Shown: positions 54,340-64,000 of the stretch, one piece after another
Layout: each line of letters starts with the position of its first letter
Numbering within the stretch: position 1 is the first letter of the stretch
NCBI GenBank assembly: GCA_963693365.1
Contig: CAVNZM010000012.1
Coordinates: 5,642,001-5,706,000, forward strand
Length of the DNA: 64,000 nucleotides
From: Amoebidium appalachense
Taxonomy: Eukaryota > Ichthyosporea
Direction: 5' to 3'
Program-made: the position numbers and the translations under genes
Notes under the pieces: generated by a model
The model's input: the letters and a program-made list of their open reading frames with translations, nothing else
Database searches by the model: none
Told to the model about the DNA's origin: nothing

Positions 54340-54361
54340 GGGGGGGGGGGGGGGGGGGGGG
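54340..54361. repeat. Poly-G run (22)
   Basis: A run of 22 G follows the DK-2 end and borders the LINE fragment. A second run of nine or so G lies at 54371-54379. Confidence 0.9.
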
Positions 54362-54826
54362 AGCCTGAGGGGGGGGGGAGGTCCATGTTGGGCCCCCATC
54401 GGTTGACTACTTCGAGGTTATCGAGCTTGATGTGGAGAGGAGTGGCGGTGGGGGTTAAGTATAACTGGGCTAGTAGCACCCCTGTGAGTTCGGCCTGGGT
54501 GGATGACAGGGCCGTATGGAGCGTGGCCTTGGCCGTCACCGGTGGTGCTTTCCAGTCCGTGATGTCCAGCACAGCCCCGGCTCCAGCCTGGGCTGTCCTC
54601 TTGCCTGGGTGGGTGAGACTGCCGTCCGTGTAGACGGTGATTGGTTGGTCTGGGGGAAGCAAGTTGATTTGCTGCTGCCACTCAGTCGTAGGTGGCCTGG
54701 GGCACTGACCAAGTCAGTGTATGTGAGCCTACGGAGGGTGGGTAGGCCCGGCAGGTCAGCCAGGTGGGCCGTGCACTTGTGTCCTGGTGGTGGCCCCACG
54801 GGTGATGGCTCCTCGGGTGGTCATGG
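54362..54826 (-). pseudogene. LINE-type Pol fragment: linker and RNase H start
   Basis: On the minus strand HLADLPGLPTLRRLTYTDL precedes an RNase H start ITVYTDGSLTHPGKRT (first catalytic Asp in YTDGS). AGAGAVLDITDW and SSTQAELTGVLLA (catalytic Glu) follow, then PLHIKLDNLEVVNRW (third Asp). The spacing fits RNase H of a non-LTR retrotransposon. A frameshift lies before the RNase H. The C-terminus is cut by the poly-G run. A C-terminal RNase H fragment of similar type is at 48151 in the other orientation. Confidence 0.7.
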
Positions 54827-55488
54827 TGACATATACTAATCCGTCTCAGCAGATCAGCCTAAGTCTACGATCGAGATCGGGGGGGGGGGGGGTGGCCCGG
54901 GTCCACAGATCATCAAGATCAAGTCCGGGGCCTCAAGATAGCTGTACAGCTGCGTGCATCTTGCCTCTGCCGGCGCAGGGCAGGACCGTCAGCCGGGGCA
55001 GCCAACCAATAGAATTCTAATTAGTGTGTAGGATAGATCATAGAGGACTTTGGAATGTGATAAGTTCGGGCAGAAGCCCTTTGTAAATATTGGCAAGTTT
55101 TGATAGTGTATGCTGCCAAACGTATTTATATATTTCGATATAGAGGAAAGGGGGGAGGGAGGGGGGGGGGGATAGTATGAAATGTAGAATTAGACTCTGC
55201 GGTGCCACTAGGGGAAGGGAGAGGGGTGAGACTTGGATAAATATATTAGTGTGAGCCGATCGACTTAGCTCGTGCAGGCGCACGATAAAGTTAGATCGGA
55301 ATGTACGGAATGTGGCATCGTAGGGGGCCAGGTGATGATGATCTTGTAGGGCACGGCCTTGATGGCCGCAGTTGTGACTTAGCTTGATCCCGTTCGGATC
55401 TAAGTTTGCCCGTCGGAGCCTGGTCATAATAAACTTTACCGTTTTTCAGTACACGTTCGTTCCTTTCCGTGTGTGTACACTTAGTAGA
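54827..55488 (+). repeat. LTR 1 of a Ty3/gypsy element
   Basis: This is 662 bp, starting TGACATATAC and ending CACTTAGTAGA, with a G-run of 14 near its start. It has a TATTTATATATTT box near 55120 and AATAAAC near 55427, a likely polyadenylation signal. It is directly followed by a second copy. Confidence 0.75.
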
Positions 55489-56164
55489 TGACATATACTA
55501 ATCCGTCTCAGCAGATTAGCCTAAGTCTACGATCGAGATCGGGGGGGGGGGGGGGGGGGGGGGGGGGGCGGGTCCACAGATCATCAAGATCAAGTCCGGG
55601 GCCTCAAGATAGCTGTACAGCTGCGTGCATCTTGCCTCTGCCGGTGCAGGGCATTGGACCACGTCAGCCGGGCAGCCGACCAATAGAATTCTAATTAGTG
55701 TGTAGGATAGATCGTAGGAGGACTTAGGAATGTGATTGTTCGGGCAGAAGCCCTTTTGTAAGTATTGGCAAGGTTTGATAGTGTATGTTGCCAAACGTAT
55801 TTATATAATTAGATGTAGAGGAAAGGGGGGGAGGGAGGGGGGGGGAGGATAGTATGAAATGTAGATTTAGACTCTGCGGTGCCACTAGGGGGAGGGTGAG
55901 GGGTGAGACACGGATAAATATATTAGTTGAGTAGATCGACTTAGCTCGTGCAGGCGCACGATAAAAGTAGATCGGAATGTTTGGAATGTGGCATCGTAGG
56001 GGGCCAGGTGATGATGATCTTTGAGGGCACGGCCTTGATGGCCTCAGTTGTAACTTAGTCTCATTCCGTACGGATCTAAGTTTGCCCGTCGGAGCCTGGT
56101 CTGAATAAACTTTACCGTTTTTCCGTACACGTTCGTTCCTTTTCGTGTGTGTACACTTAGTAGA
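55489..56164 (+). repeat. LTR 2 of a Ty3/gypsy element, tandem
   Basis: This is 676 bp, the same ends as LTR 1, about 90-95% alike by eye, with a G-run of 28 (55541-55568). AATAAAC is near 56103. The internal region follows. No tRNA primer-binding site is evident just after the end (GTGCCGCGTCTC). The TG...GA ends are not the usual TG...CA. Confidence 0.75.
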
Positions 56165-56353
56165 GTGCCGCGTCTCTTAATACATACACGTTAGGATACG
56201 ACAAGCTACACCTTTTCTTTTAGTGCGGTTTTTCGCGCTAGGTAAATGCGGTGACAGTTCCTTCTGGGCTGTTGCTACACCTCAGAAACACAACGGGAAA
56301 AAAAAAAAAAAAAAACACAAAAACAACCACACGAGTAGGGCACACACAACACC

Positions 56354-56584
56354 ATGGCCAAGTTTATTAACGTAGATATGTTCTACGCGTTGGCAGCGGA
56401 GGATAGCTCTATACACACACAGATACCACAGGTTCACACACTAGACGTCAGAAACACAACAGCTTTTAGTTTACACTCAAACACCAGCGGTCGTGGGCGT
56501 GGTGGACGTAGCGGACAACAGCAGCAGTTCGACGAGGGGCATCGTCGTGGGTCCTCAAGACAGCGTCGAGGTGGTATGGCATGA
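56354..56584 (+). CDS. Gag-like small basic ORF of the gypsy element (tentative)
   Basis: This is a 76-aa frame starting MAKFINVDMFYALAAEDS after an ACCATGG context. The C-terminus is RGG-type basic (SGRGRGGRSGQQQQF, GSSRQRRGGM) and could bind RNA. It lies between LTR 2 and the protease, the gag position, but is far shorter than a usual gypsy Gag. No CCHC is seen, so it may be a truncated Gag or a first exon. Confidence 0.45.
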   Translation: MAKFINVDMFYALAAEDSSIHTQIPQVHTLDVRNTTAFSLHSNTSGRGRGGRSGQQQQFDEGHRRGSSRQRRGGMA

Positions 56585-56953
56585 ATGTTTGTGAGGTGAT
56601 TCTACCAAAGGTATGAATGGTGTGAATGTTTTGTGGTTGGGGGAGGTTCCCCAGCCACAAGTGGATGGTCTCAGTGTTTCTTGTCCCAACCCGGTGTTTG
56701 TTCTAACCACACCGGAGGGGGTTTCTGTGCCAATGTTCCCGGGAGGGGGGGGGACACACACGAGTAAAGGGGGAAGGGGGGGAAGGCACAGACACGTAGA
56801 AACACACCACCACAACAACATACGACGGTTACAGACACACCTACACCCACACACACACCCACACATACACCAAACACACACACACCACCCACCCACACAC
56901 CACACACACACACTCCACCACCACCCACGTCACATACACACCCCACCCCACCC
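56585..56953 (+). other. CA-rich linker between Gag-like ORF and protease
   Basis: This contains a G9 run near 56750 and a degenerate CACACACC tract (56830-56950). An open Pro/His/Thr-rich frame spans it but looks like repeat translation. Confidence 0.4.
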
Positions 56954-57971
56954 GTGCAGGCACCACAGGTAGGTATGTTGCACGTAGGTATCGAGGGTGT
57001 GAGTCTTCGTGGGCAGGGTCTGGGTGTGAGTGATGATGTGTTGCTCGAATTGGAGGAGGATTTAGTTGGTTTTAGCCGGCATTATATGGACGTATGGTTA
57101 GCTGATGGTAAGTTGAAGGCTGTTGCTTTGCTCGATGGAGGGGCTCAGGTTAATTGTGTGCCTGCTTCGTTTATTCGTCGTTTTAATCAGGCCGGGGGGG
57201 GGGGAGATTCCTATTTTAGATGCTTCTAGCACGGCCTTAGGTAGTGCTAATAATAGTAGTATGTCTGTTGAAGGTGTTTGTGTGTTGCCGTGTGAGATAG
57301 GTGGCCAGGCTATGCATATTGCTTGTTATGTGGTTAAGGATTTAGCTCAAAGTGTTTTGTTGGGAGCCCCATTTTTCCGTAGACATGTGCATGCTTTGTT
57401 TGAACGTACGAATGTTTTAGAATTGCAGTCCGGCGTTAAAATTAAAACCCATGATGGGCTCGACGGTTATCAGTCAGGTGCTAGAACGGTAGCTGAAGTA
57501 GTAATCGAGCCTTATCAGTGCCAAACGGTACGTGTCCGGGCCGGCAATCACGTTAGGATAGGGGATTTAGGGGTTTTTACTCCGAAAACCCCATTTCAGG
57601 AGGTGGCTCAATGGACCCTTAGTAGGGTATGGCCGGACTCGGATAAGACGATAGAAATAGAATTAGTGAATCCGGGCATCGAGCCTATAGTGATTAGGTC
57701 AGGTGTTTCCGTCGGTAGTTTCACTAATGAGATTGGTAGTATAGAGGTCTCTCTTATTACCCAAAAGGAGGATGCCGGCTCAAAGGGTGACTCAGGAGGA
57801 GGGGGAACAACTTTATTTAACATTAGCCACCAAAATGTCACCCGACACGATGGGGGGGGGACCGGGACAGCACCGGTCCCACTCCCCCGACCCCCAAGAG
57901 GAAGGAGGGTCACCCCGGGTGTGAGAATGTGCAGGCAGGGGGGAGGTTGTTGGTCTAACCCGTGGATCTGA
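56954..57971 (+). pseudogene. Gypsy aspartic protease (retropepsin) region
   Basis: The protease begins in the frame VALLDGGAQVNCVPASFI, with DGGA taking the place of the usual DTGA/DSGA active site. A G9 run at 57197-57205 shifts the frame. The second frame continues with CYVVKDLAQSVLLGAPFF, the ILGxDF-like second retropepsin motif, and VRAGNHVRIG. It would cleave the Gag-Pol polyprotein. The homopolymer may be a real mutation or a sequencing error. Confidence 0.75.
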
Positions 57972-57987
57972 CGGGTTAACCAACACC

Positions 57988-58386
57988 GTGGGGGGCAGGG
58001 TGGCCACAGACCTGGCCCCCCACATACATGCACTAACTCATCAGGAATTGCCCGGGGGCATTGGTATGCCGGGGGGAGGGGGGGGTGCTAATGGTGACCG
58101 CCTATATCCGGAGGTACCTCAAACTCACCCCGTGCAGCACGGATGTAATACAGGAGGTGAAATGTTAAGTGGCACTCCGGTGAATAAGGATGCATCCACT
58201 TGTGATGGGGGTAACCCGGACTTAGTATTGCCGTTTGGTATGAAGGAGGGGGATTGGACGGTGGAGCAGAAAAATTTATTAGCTAAGTTATTTGATAGGA
58301 CTTGGTTTGCATTTCTGGCCGATGATAACGAAGTAGGCTTCGTTAAAGGGTTTGAAATGCAGATCGACACAGGTGATAATAAATAG
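57988..58386 (+). pseudogene. Gypsy Pol, protease-RT linker
   Basis: This is an open frame with LLAKLFDRTWFAFLADDNEV and FEMQIDTGDNK, the region just before gypsy RT (usually ...HxIxTGDxxPVxxxxYR). The frame closes at TAG and RT continues after an extra base or so, at 58391. Confidence 0.72.
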
Positions 58387-59254
58387 GCCGGTAGTTATGC
58401 CTAGCTATAGAATGGAGCAGTATAAATTGTCGGATGCGCTAATTATAGTGAATGATATGTTAAAAAAGGGTCATGTGGAGCATAGTTCGAGTCCGTGGAG
58501 AAGTCCGGTGCTATTGGTTAAGAAGCCCGACGGGTCTTGGCGTCTAGTGAACGATTACAGGGCTCTGAATCGGGTCACTAAGGCAGACCAATGGCCTCTC
58601 CCTAACATAGACGAGCAGCTTTCACAGCTGCACGGCTATACTCACTTTGCTAAACTTGATTTAAAAGCAGCTTTTTGGCAGATAAGGTTGGAGGAGAGCA
58701 GCAAGGAGAAGACTGCCTTTGCACTGGGTGACCAGCTGTTCCAGTACAAGGTGGTGCCGATGGGTTTGCTCTCCTCTCCAGCTATGTTGTGCCGGGTAAT
58801 GTATAAAATTCTCCACCCTCATTTGGATGTATGCCACCCTTATTTGGATGATGTTTTAATTAAAGGTAGGTCGTTTGAAGAGTTAGTTAATAATTGTGAA
58901 AAAGTATTTTTAGCTTTGGGCGAGTCTGGTCTTCGTATTAGCGGTAGCAAGACTGTGATTGGTGTGCCGGAGGTTAAGTTTTTAGGTCATATCGTGTCTA
59001 GTAATGGTCTTTCCCCCGATCCGGAGAAAATCCGGGCCATAGTTGAGTGGCCCCGTCCTCAGACTGTCACTCAACTTGAACTAAGGCAATTTTTAGGTTT
59101 AACTAAATATCTTCGTCGTTATATTAATGATCATAGTATGCTTGCTTTGCCGTTAACTATTCAGACAGGGGGGGAGAAAAAGAATAGAATAGATTGGAAT
59201 GAAGTTGATGCTGTTTCTGCTTTCGAAAATAGGATACGACACATGGTCTGGTGA
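58352..59254 (+). pseudogene. Ty3/gypsy reverse transcriptase, C-terminally truncated
   Basis: RT landmarks in order: PVVMPSYRMEQYKLSDA, SPWRSPVLLVKKPDGSWRLV, DYRALNRVT, FAKLDLKAAFWQI (motif A Asp), YKVVPMGLLSSPAMLC (motif B), CHPYLDDVLI (motif C YLDD), KFLGHIVSSNGLSPDPEK and LRQFLGLTKYLRRYI. These assign it to Ty3/gypsy. RNase H, integrase and a 3' LTR are missing. The sequence switches to unrelated DNA at about 59240. The RT frame itself is open, so it is a fairly recent copy. Confidence 0.92.
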
Positions 59255-60890
59255 GGTCCCCCGGCAGGGGTGTGGCCTCTTCGTTGGCTTGTAGGTGGAG
59301 CATTCGGGGTGATGCCTGTTGTTGTTGGGAAGATGCCGCCGAAAATGGTGTATCCTCCTCCACTGCTCGGCCGGGTCTGAGATATCCTTCAGTGAGATGA
59401 CTTGGTGGATGTCAATACTGTCAGTGTCGATGAAGTCCTTGTGGTATTTCGGGACTACCGTGTGGGTGGTGATGTGGGTCTTGAAGGCCACGTAGGGGTC
59501 TGCCCGTATCACCTCCACGGCACGGGTCCACCCACACACTGCTTGTTGTGGGTGTGGTTGTCAGCTGGCTGGGCTCGGGGGACTCGTGTTGGCTGTTGGT
59601 GCTGTCGATGCTGGAGTCGTTGGAGTTGTCGCTGAACTCCGTAGGTTCCAATTCAGGCTCAGTGTCCCCCTCCCCCTCCGAGTCCCCGAGGCTGGAGGAG
59701 GGAATGTCCGGGGTGTAGGCCAGGTTCCACGGGAAATGACCATACTTGCAGTCTCCGGGGCAGAAAAGGAATTGGGCTGTACCGTTGGGATCATTCCACG
59801 TGGGTCGATGCCATCTCTGGCTCTCCTCCACTGTGTTGTCGTATGAGCTATTTTGACCCATGCCTCCCCATTGTGGGTGGTGTTGGCCACCACCTGGCTG
59901 AGCTCGTATTGTCCGTTCTTGACTATTTCCACCACGAATGCACCTACGGGGTGGCTGGCTACGAGGTAAATGGTGTGGTGGGTGTGTTGTCTGGTCCTGG
60001 CCGTAGTTGGGCTGCAATGGGGATGGCCCCCCTGATGATGGACTGGTACCACTATGGGGCCTCCGGGTGTAGTAGATCTGGGGGGTGGGGTATTTCGGGG
60101 AAAGCCCGGAACACCCCTGGCCATACCAAGGTGTCCTCCACCGTGTAGAGACGGGGGCGGGTGTGGGGGGCAATATGGGCTGCAAAGGTGTGGTAAGACG
60201 GTGTTGATGGGGGTGCTTGTTGTTGCTGCTGCTCTCCCTCCTTCTCCTTGGGGGAGAGGGGGGGGGGAGGGAGGAGGGGTCTTGTGGTCGATGGGGGGTC
60301 TCCCCAATACCCGCTCATGGAGAATCCCCGTGATATGGGCCCAATAATTGTGGAGCTGCTTTCCCCCTCGCAAGGGAGGGTAGGGAGCCGGTCACGTGTT
60401 GCTGCTTCCAGGCTCGGCATCGGACCACGTCCCCTGCTGGACCTGGTGTTTCCAGCAGGGCACACAGTTCCGCTGGCGTAACCATGGTGCTGGCCGCTGA
60501 TCCGACGATGCTGGTCAGTCTCCCTAGAGTGGGGTGGTGTAGCAGCCTGGACGGGGTGCTCCGGTGGAAACCACACTTCCAACGGAGAAGGTCTCTCCAC
60601 TTGCTGAAACAGGCAGCTGCCAGTGACAGGCCACGGTCTGGATGGTCTGTGCAAGAGTGTGCTACTTTCAAACCACAGTGACTCCGAGAGTCTGCCTGGC
60701 ACTGACCTTGACTGTGGACCCCCCTCCCCCCCCCCCCCCCCCCCCCCCCCCCCGCCACCACCAAGCTCCTCCCCCCGGGCCCTCCCCCCCCCCCAAAAAA
60801 GCCAGCGCCACCACCTACCACACCACAGCCCGCCTTACCTGCGCACCCGGGGCCACAACGGGCTGTAAAATGGGTAATTCCAAAAATCAA
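59255..60890 (-). pseudogene. Unrecognised decayed coding region
   Basis: Across three frames on the minus strand a protein-like text can be followed: LETPGPAGDVVRCRAWKQQH, KQLHNYWAHITGILHERVLG, RPRLYTVEDTLVWPGVFRAF, PVGAFVVEIVKNGQYELSQV, FLFCPGDCKYGHFPWNLAYT, an acidic Ser/Glu/Asp stretch, and PYVAFKTHITTHTVVPKYHK. The amino-acid composition looks coding and frame switches occur near homopolymers. I do not recognise a family. It may be ORF1/Gag of another element or a decayed gene. Confidence 0.4.
60726..60753. repeat. Poly-C run (28)
   Basis: An uninterrupted run of 28 C follows CCCCT, with a further C-rich tract to about 60795. Confidence 0.92.
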
Positions 60891-61103
60891 CTGCCCACAC
60901 GGCCGCTAACGTGGCTACCAGAATTTGCAAACTTAGCTCAAATTCCCAGCACCATCTGGCTCTGTATTCCCAACACCATCTACGCGAACAGCAGTCAGGC
61001 CACACCGTGGCAGTACCAGGTGCACGGCAAGCGTAGCCATGGTTGGACCATCACGGCAACCACCCAACCAAACACAGCCGAGCCATCCTTAGTGCAAAGG
61101 TGA
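60870..61103 (+). CDS. Unrecognised short open frame
   Basis: This is a 77-codon frame starting MGNSKNQLPTRPLTWLPEFA and ending EPSLVQR. Its composition is protein-like (Trp, aromatic residues), but no domain is recognised. It may be part of a longer decayed gene or spurious. Confidence 0.25.
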   Translation: MGNSKNQLPTRPLTWLPEFANLAQIPSTIWLCIPNTIYANSSQATPWQYQVHGKRSHGWTITATTQPNTAEPSLVQR

Positions 61104-61901
61104 CGGCGGCATGGAATCACAATGATTGGGACTTGTCCTCCCCCCCCCCTGGCCGGCATTAGACTGAATAGTTAGGCAGCAATAGGGAGTGGCCTGTCTT
61201 AGGCTCCCCCTACGCCAGCAAATTCCAAGTCCCCAACTCGAACAATTAGAGCCACATTGCCCACCTCTACCAAACACGGCAGGGCACCTCCACCCCATTT
61301 GGGTCAGGTCTACCAAACCGGCTCGAGCCAAGAGTCCCAGCCACTCCCAGGAACAACTACCTCAACCCCCTGCCCAGGGCCCCAGAGCACTACCACCGCC
61401 CAACACTACCCACCAACCAGCACTACTTTGCCCCTGGCAGCATGATTGTGTCACCACCTGGGAGCCCTCGAACCCTATCTCTGGCCACCAACCAAATGCC
61501 ACGGCATGTAGGCTCAAGATGGCCACTGGCACACTCCCCACCGTGCACCGAGGCACCGCAGCCATCTAATGACGTGCCGTGTCCTGCATACCCCCATTGC
61601 CAGGCAACCGGCGCAACCAAACTCCAGCTGCCCCTACACTCTGTGGCCCCCACCCAGCAGGCCCCATTAGAGGACACCATCCACTAGACGGTGGCCCAGC
61701 ACATGTCGAACACGGGCCGGACTCGGTGGCTGGACACACAGGCCACTCCCCAGCACACCATGGTCTGCTTCCAGTGGCCCTGTGCCATCACCCAATCAGC
61801 CGGGCTGCAGGCAGCTACCCCCCCACCCAGGCCTGGGTCAGCACTGCAGGGGTTTGTGCTCTCGGCCACCCGGTCCCAAGGGATTCTTGATTTTGAAATG
61901 G

Positions 61902-61904
<3 letters not shown>
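61104..61904. other. Unassigned C-rich DNA
   Basis: Overlapping Pro/Thr/His-rich open frames occur on both strands without recognisable motifs. I cannot support a gene. Confidence 0.3.

Positions 61905-61946
<42 letters not shown>
61905..61946. repeat. Poly-G run (42)
   Basis: This is the longest homopolymer in the window. Further G or C runs follow at 61969-61984, about 62023-62035, 62047-62060 and 62097-62114. Confidence 0.92.
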
Positions 61947-61947
<1 letters not shown>

Positions 61948-62352
61948 ATAGTAAATTTTGAGGGCCGGGGGGGGGGGGGGGGGGACCCACCAATGATTTG
62001 GACAGGTGGGTCTTCTTTCCCTCCCCCCCCCCCCCGCGGGGAGATGGGGGGGGGGGGGGACCCACCCGTGGCACCCCTCCGGCTAGCGGGGGGAAGGGGG
62101 GGGGGGGGGGGGGGTTGGGGGACCCACCTACCCCATAGGCTGCCATTATGTGACTATTTTTATCAGATAACCCGTGATCACATAATAGTTCTATATAATT
62201 AGCAGCAGTTTGAACACAATGCCAAAAGGTAAACATTGAGGTTAACTACCATTCCTTGATCACCTGAAACTCAGGCTATATGCCGTACGTTCATACTCCC
62301 CCCCCCTTCCCCTCCCCCCCCCCCCCCACTTCCCAGGCACAAACGGGTGGGA

Positions 62353-62466
<114 letters not shown>

Positions 62467-62550
62467 AAGCATGTGTGCTTGTGTGTGTGTGCGTGTGTGG
62501 TGCATGTGTGTGTGTGTGAGGTGTGCGTCACAGTGTGTGTGTGTGTGTTT

Positions 62551-62569
62551 GGGGGGGGGGGGGGGGGGG
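62551..62569. repeat. Poly-G run (19)
   Basis: The run directly follows the TG tail. Downstream to 62972 the DNA is G-rich (GGTGGGTGGGTGGG near 62730) with no supported gene. Confidence 0.9.
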
Positions 62570-62971
62570 AGAAGGATGGTATGCATCAGTGGCCAAAACG
62601 GAGGCAATTGCTCCAAAAGAACTTGAAGAAAGAAAAAAAAATAACGAAAACAACCTTTGATGTGTGAAAAAGAGAGACTCAGTAACACCATGATTACGCC
62701 CATGCGGGGCGAGGGGCGGGGGATGGGTGGTTGGGTGGGTGGGTGGGTGGGAGGGGGTGGGGTGGGGAGATGGCCCACCACCCCACTCGGCCAGGTGAGT
62801 CCGAGTCGGTGGGTCCCCCAGGTGGGTCGCTCCCCACCCCCCCTCCGTCCCCGGAAGGGGGAACCCACCCACCCCTGCGGCTACCTTGGGGAGGGAGGGG
62901 GAGGGAGACCCACTCTCCTCCCGAGAGGGGGCGAGGGGGGTACCACCGGGGGGGACGTCGATATTTACTTC

Positions 62972-62972
<1 letters not shown>

Positions 62973-63004
<32 letters not shown>
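62973..63004. repeat. Poly-C run (32)
   Basis: An uninterrupted run of 32 C. The interval 63005-63251 beyond it holds nothing recognisable. Confidence 0.92.
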
Positions 63005-63251
63005 ATCTTAAGTTCAAAAATCCCCAAACTAGCCCCCCAAGGCCCGAGACAAAATGCTGGCCACCATCTCTGCATGATAGTATCGGAATTTTTCTTTGAA
63101 TATATCCGGAAATCTGGATGTAGGGTACATTATCCAGACACCCAAACCAACCCAAGAAACAAACCACCCAAACCAAAACACAGCCAATCATAAAAGAAAC
63201 CAGGCACATGACACCCAGGCACAAACACCCCCATCACGACAAAGTCTTTGA

Positions 63252-63563
63252 TTTGAGCTTTTTAATAGGGTCTTATTCAGCACCGCTGTCTGGGCACCAG
63301 CCGAAAGAGACCCATATGCCTACTGTCTAGCCTGCCCACATCAAGCAGACATAGCCGACCGACTGGACAGGCTGGATAAATTACACGAGGCTTGTGGCAC
63401 GTCGTATGTTGTCAACGCTTGTAATCTAGGAGGGTCGGGTTTCACACGGCAAAGCCAAGCCTGCATGCCCGAAATGCGGGCACATCATGACACCACCAGT
63501 GCAGCCCACACCACATACACAGACGGACAGCAGCCACCACCACACTGTACAATATGGAACTAA
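63252..63563 (+). CDS. Unrecognised open frame, possibly an internal coding fragment
   Basis: This is open for 103 codons between stops without an early Met. It includes FSTAVWAPAERDPYAYCLAC, HQADIADRLDRLDKLHEACG and YVVNACNLGGSGF. The text is protein-like with a CxxCPH motif, but no family is recognised. It could be an exon or a fragment of a mobile element. Confidence 0.3.
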   Translation, partial: FELFNRVLFSTAVWAPAERDPYAYCLACPHQADIADRLDRLDKLHEACGTSYVVNACNLGGSGFTRQSQACMPEMRAHHDTTSAAHTTYTDGQQPPPHCTIWN

Positions 63564-63746
63564 ATGTGCAACTTCCAATTCAAACCCCACGGCACCACCA
63601 CACCATGCTGGAGCCCCCTGGCAGGGCACAGCCAAGTACCAGTCCTTATCCCCAGCCGTAGCACCGTAGTAGATCTGCGTAGTTGATGCCTCAGAACTTC
63701 ATATGATGGTGTTCATAAGCCCGGTCACCCCATACTTCTCACACAT

Positions 63747-63748
<2 letters not shown>

Positions 63749-63832
<84 letters not shown>

Positions 63833-63861
63833 GCACACGTATACGCATACGACGCACACGC

Positions 63862-63910
<49 letters not shown>
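63749..63910. repeat. (CA)n microsatellite, compound
   Basis: About 39 CA repeats, an interruption (AAACAGGCACACGTATACGCATACGACG, given only as a location 63827-63856), then a second CA run to 63908. Confidence 0.94.
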
Positions 63911-63913
<3 letters not shown>

Positions 63914-64000
63914 AGCACAAAGAAGCAGGTTGCCCCAATCAAAACTTGAAGCCTGGATGGAAACGAAGGTAAGAGGTGGTTGGGAGGCGGGAAAGGAGGG

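Overview
The window is eukaryotic repeat DNA, probably from a protist, alga or small invertebrate. I see no intact host gene, no rRNA and no tRNA. The species cannot be fixed from the sequence. About 75% is made of nested and broken copies of tyrosine-recombinase (YR) retrotransposons of the DIRS order. Their layout matches the PAT/kangaroo branch, whose namesake kangaroo is from Volvox. I call the dominant family DK-1 and a diverged relative DK-2; these are working labels.

DK-1 architecture is clearest in one near-complete copy at 37708-43997. The order is A1 (about 500 bp), leader, gag (351 aa), pol (RT plus RNase H), YR overlapping the end of pol, then B1, A2 and B2. A1/A2 and B1/B2 are split direct repeats. 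The internal B1-A2 junction equals the junction a circular intermediate would have. The ends are TATT(A/T)AGTTTG... and ...GGCATAAGAA. Where an empty site is available inside this window, insertions carry no target-site duplication. Several 691-692 bp A-B2 units are the solo-LTR equivalents of this family.

Layout: 1-3107 is a broken DK-1 copy with a solo A-B2 inside its RNase H. 3108-34016 is a tandem triplication of a 10.3 kb unit (3108-13424, 13425-23741, 23742-34016), near-identical by eye. Each unit is a mosaic of DK-1 fragments in both orientations. 34017-37707 holds more DK-1 fragments and a pogo-like transposase N-terminus. 37708-43997 is the near-full DK-1 copy with a nested solo. 43998-44581 is AT-rich DNA without recognisable content. 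44582-54328 alternates DK-2 copies (minus strand), a 5'-truncated DK-1 copy and a LINE RNase H fragment. In every DK-2 copy here most of YR is replaced by a (TG)n tract. 54362-54826 is another LINE RNase H fragment. 54827-59254 is a Ty3/gypsy element starting with two tandem LTRs, then a Gag-like ORF, protease and RT. 59255-64000 is GC-skewed DNA with poly-G/poly-C runs, (TG)n/(CA)n tracts and unrecognised decayed open frames.

In the full element, Gag would package RNA and RT/RNase H would make cDNA. YR would join a circular cDNA to the genome through the B|A junction. All copies seen carry frameshifts, stops or deletions, so none here is likely autonomous. The near-full copy is damaged mainly by one frameshift in pol, the nested solo and indels in YR.
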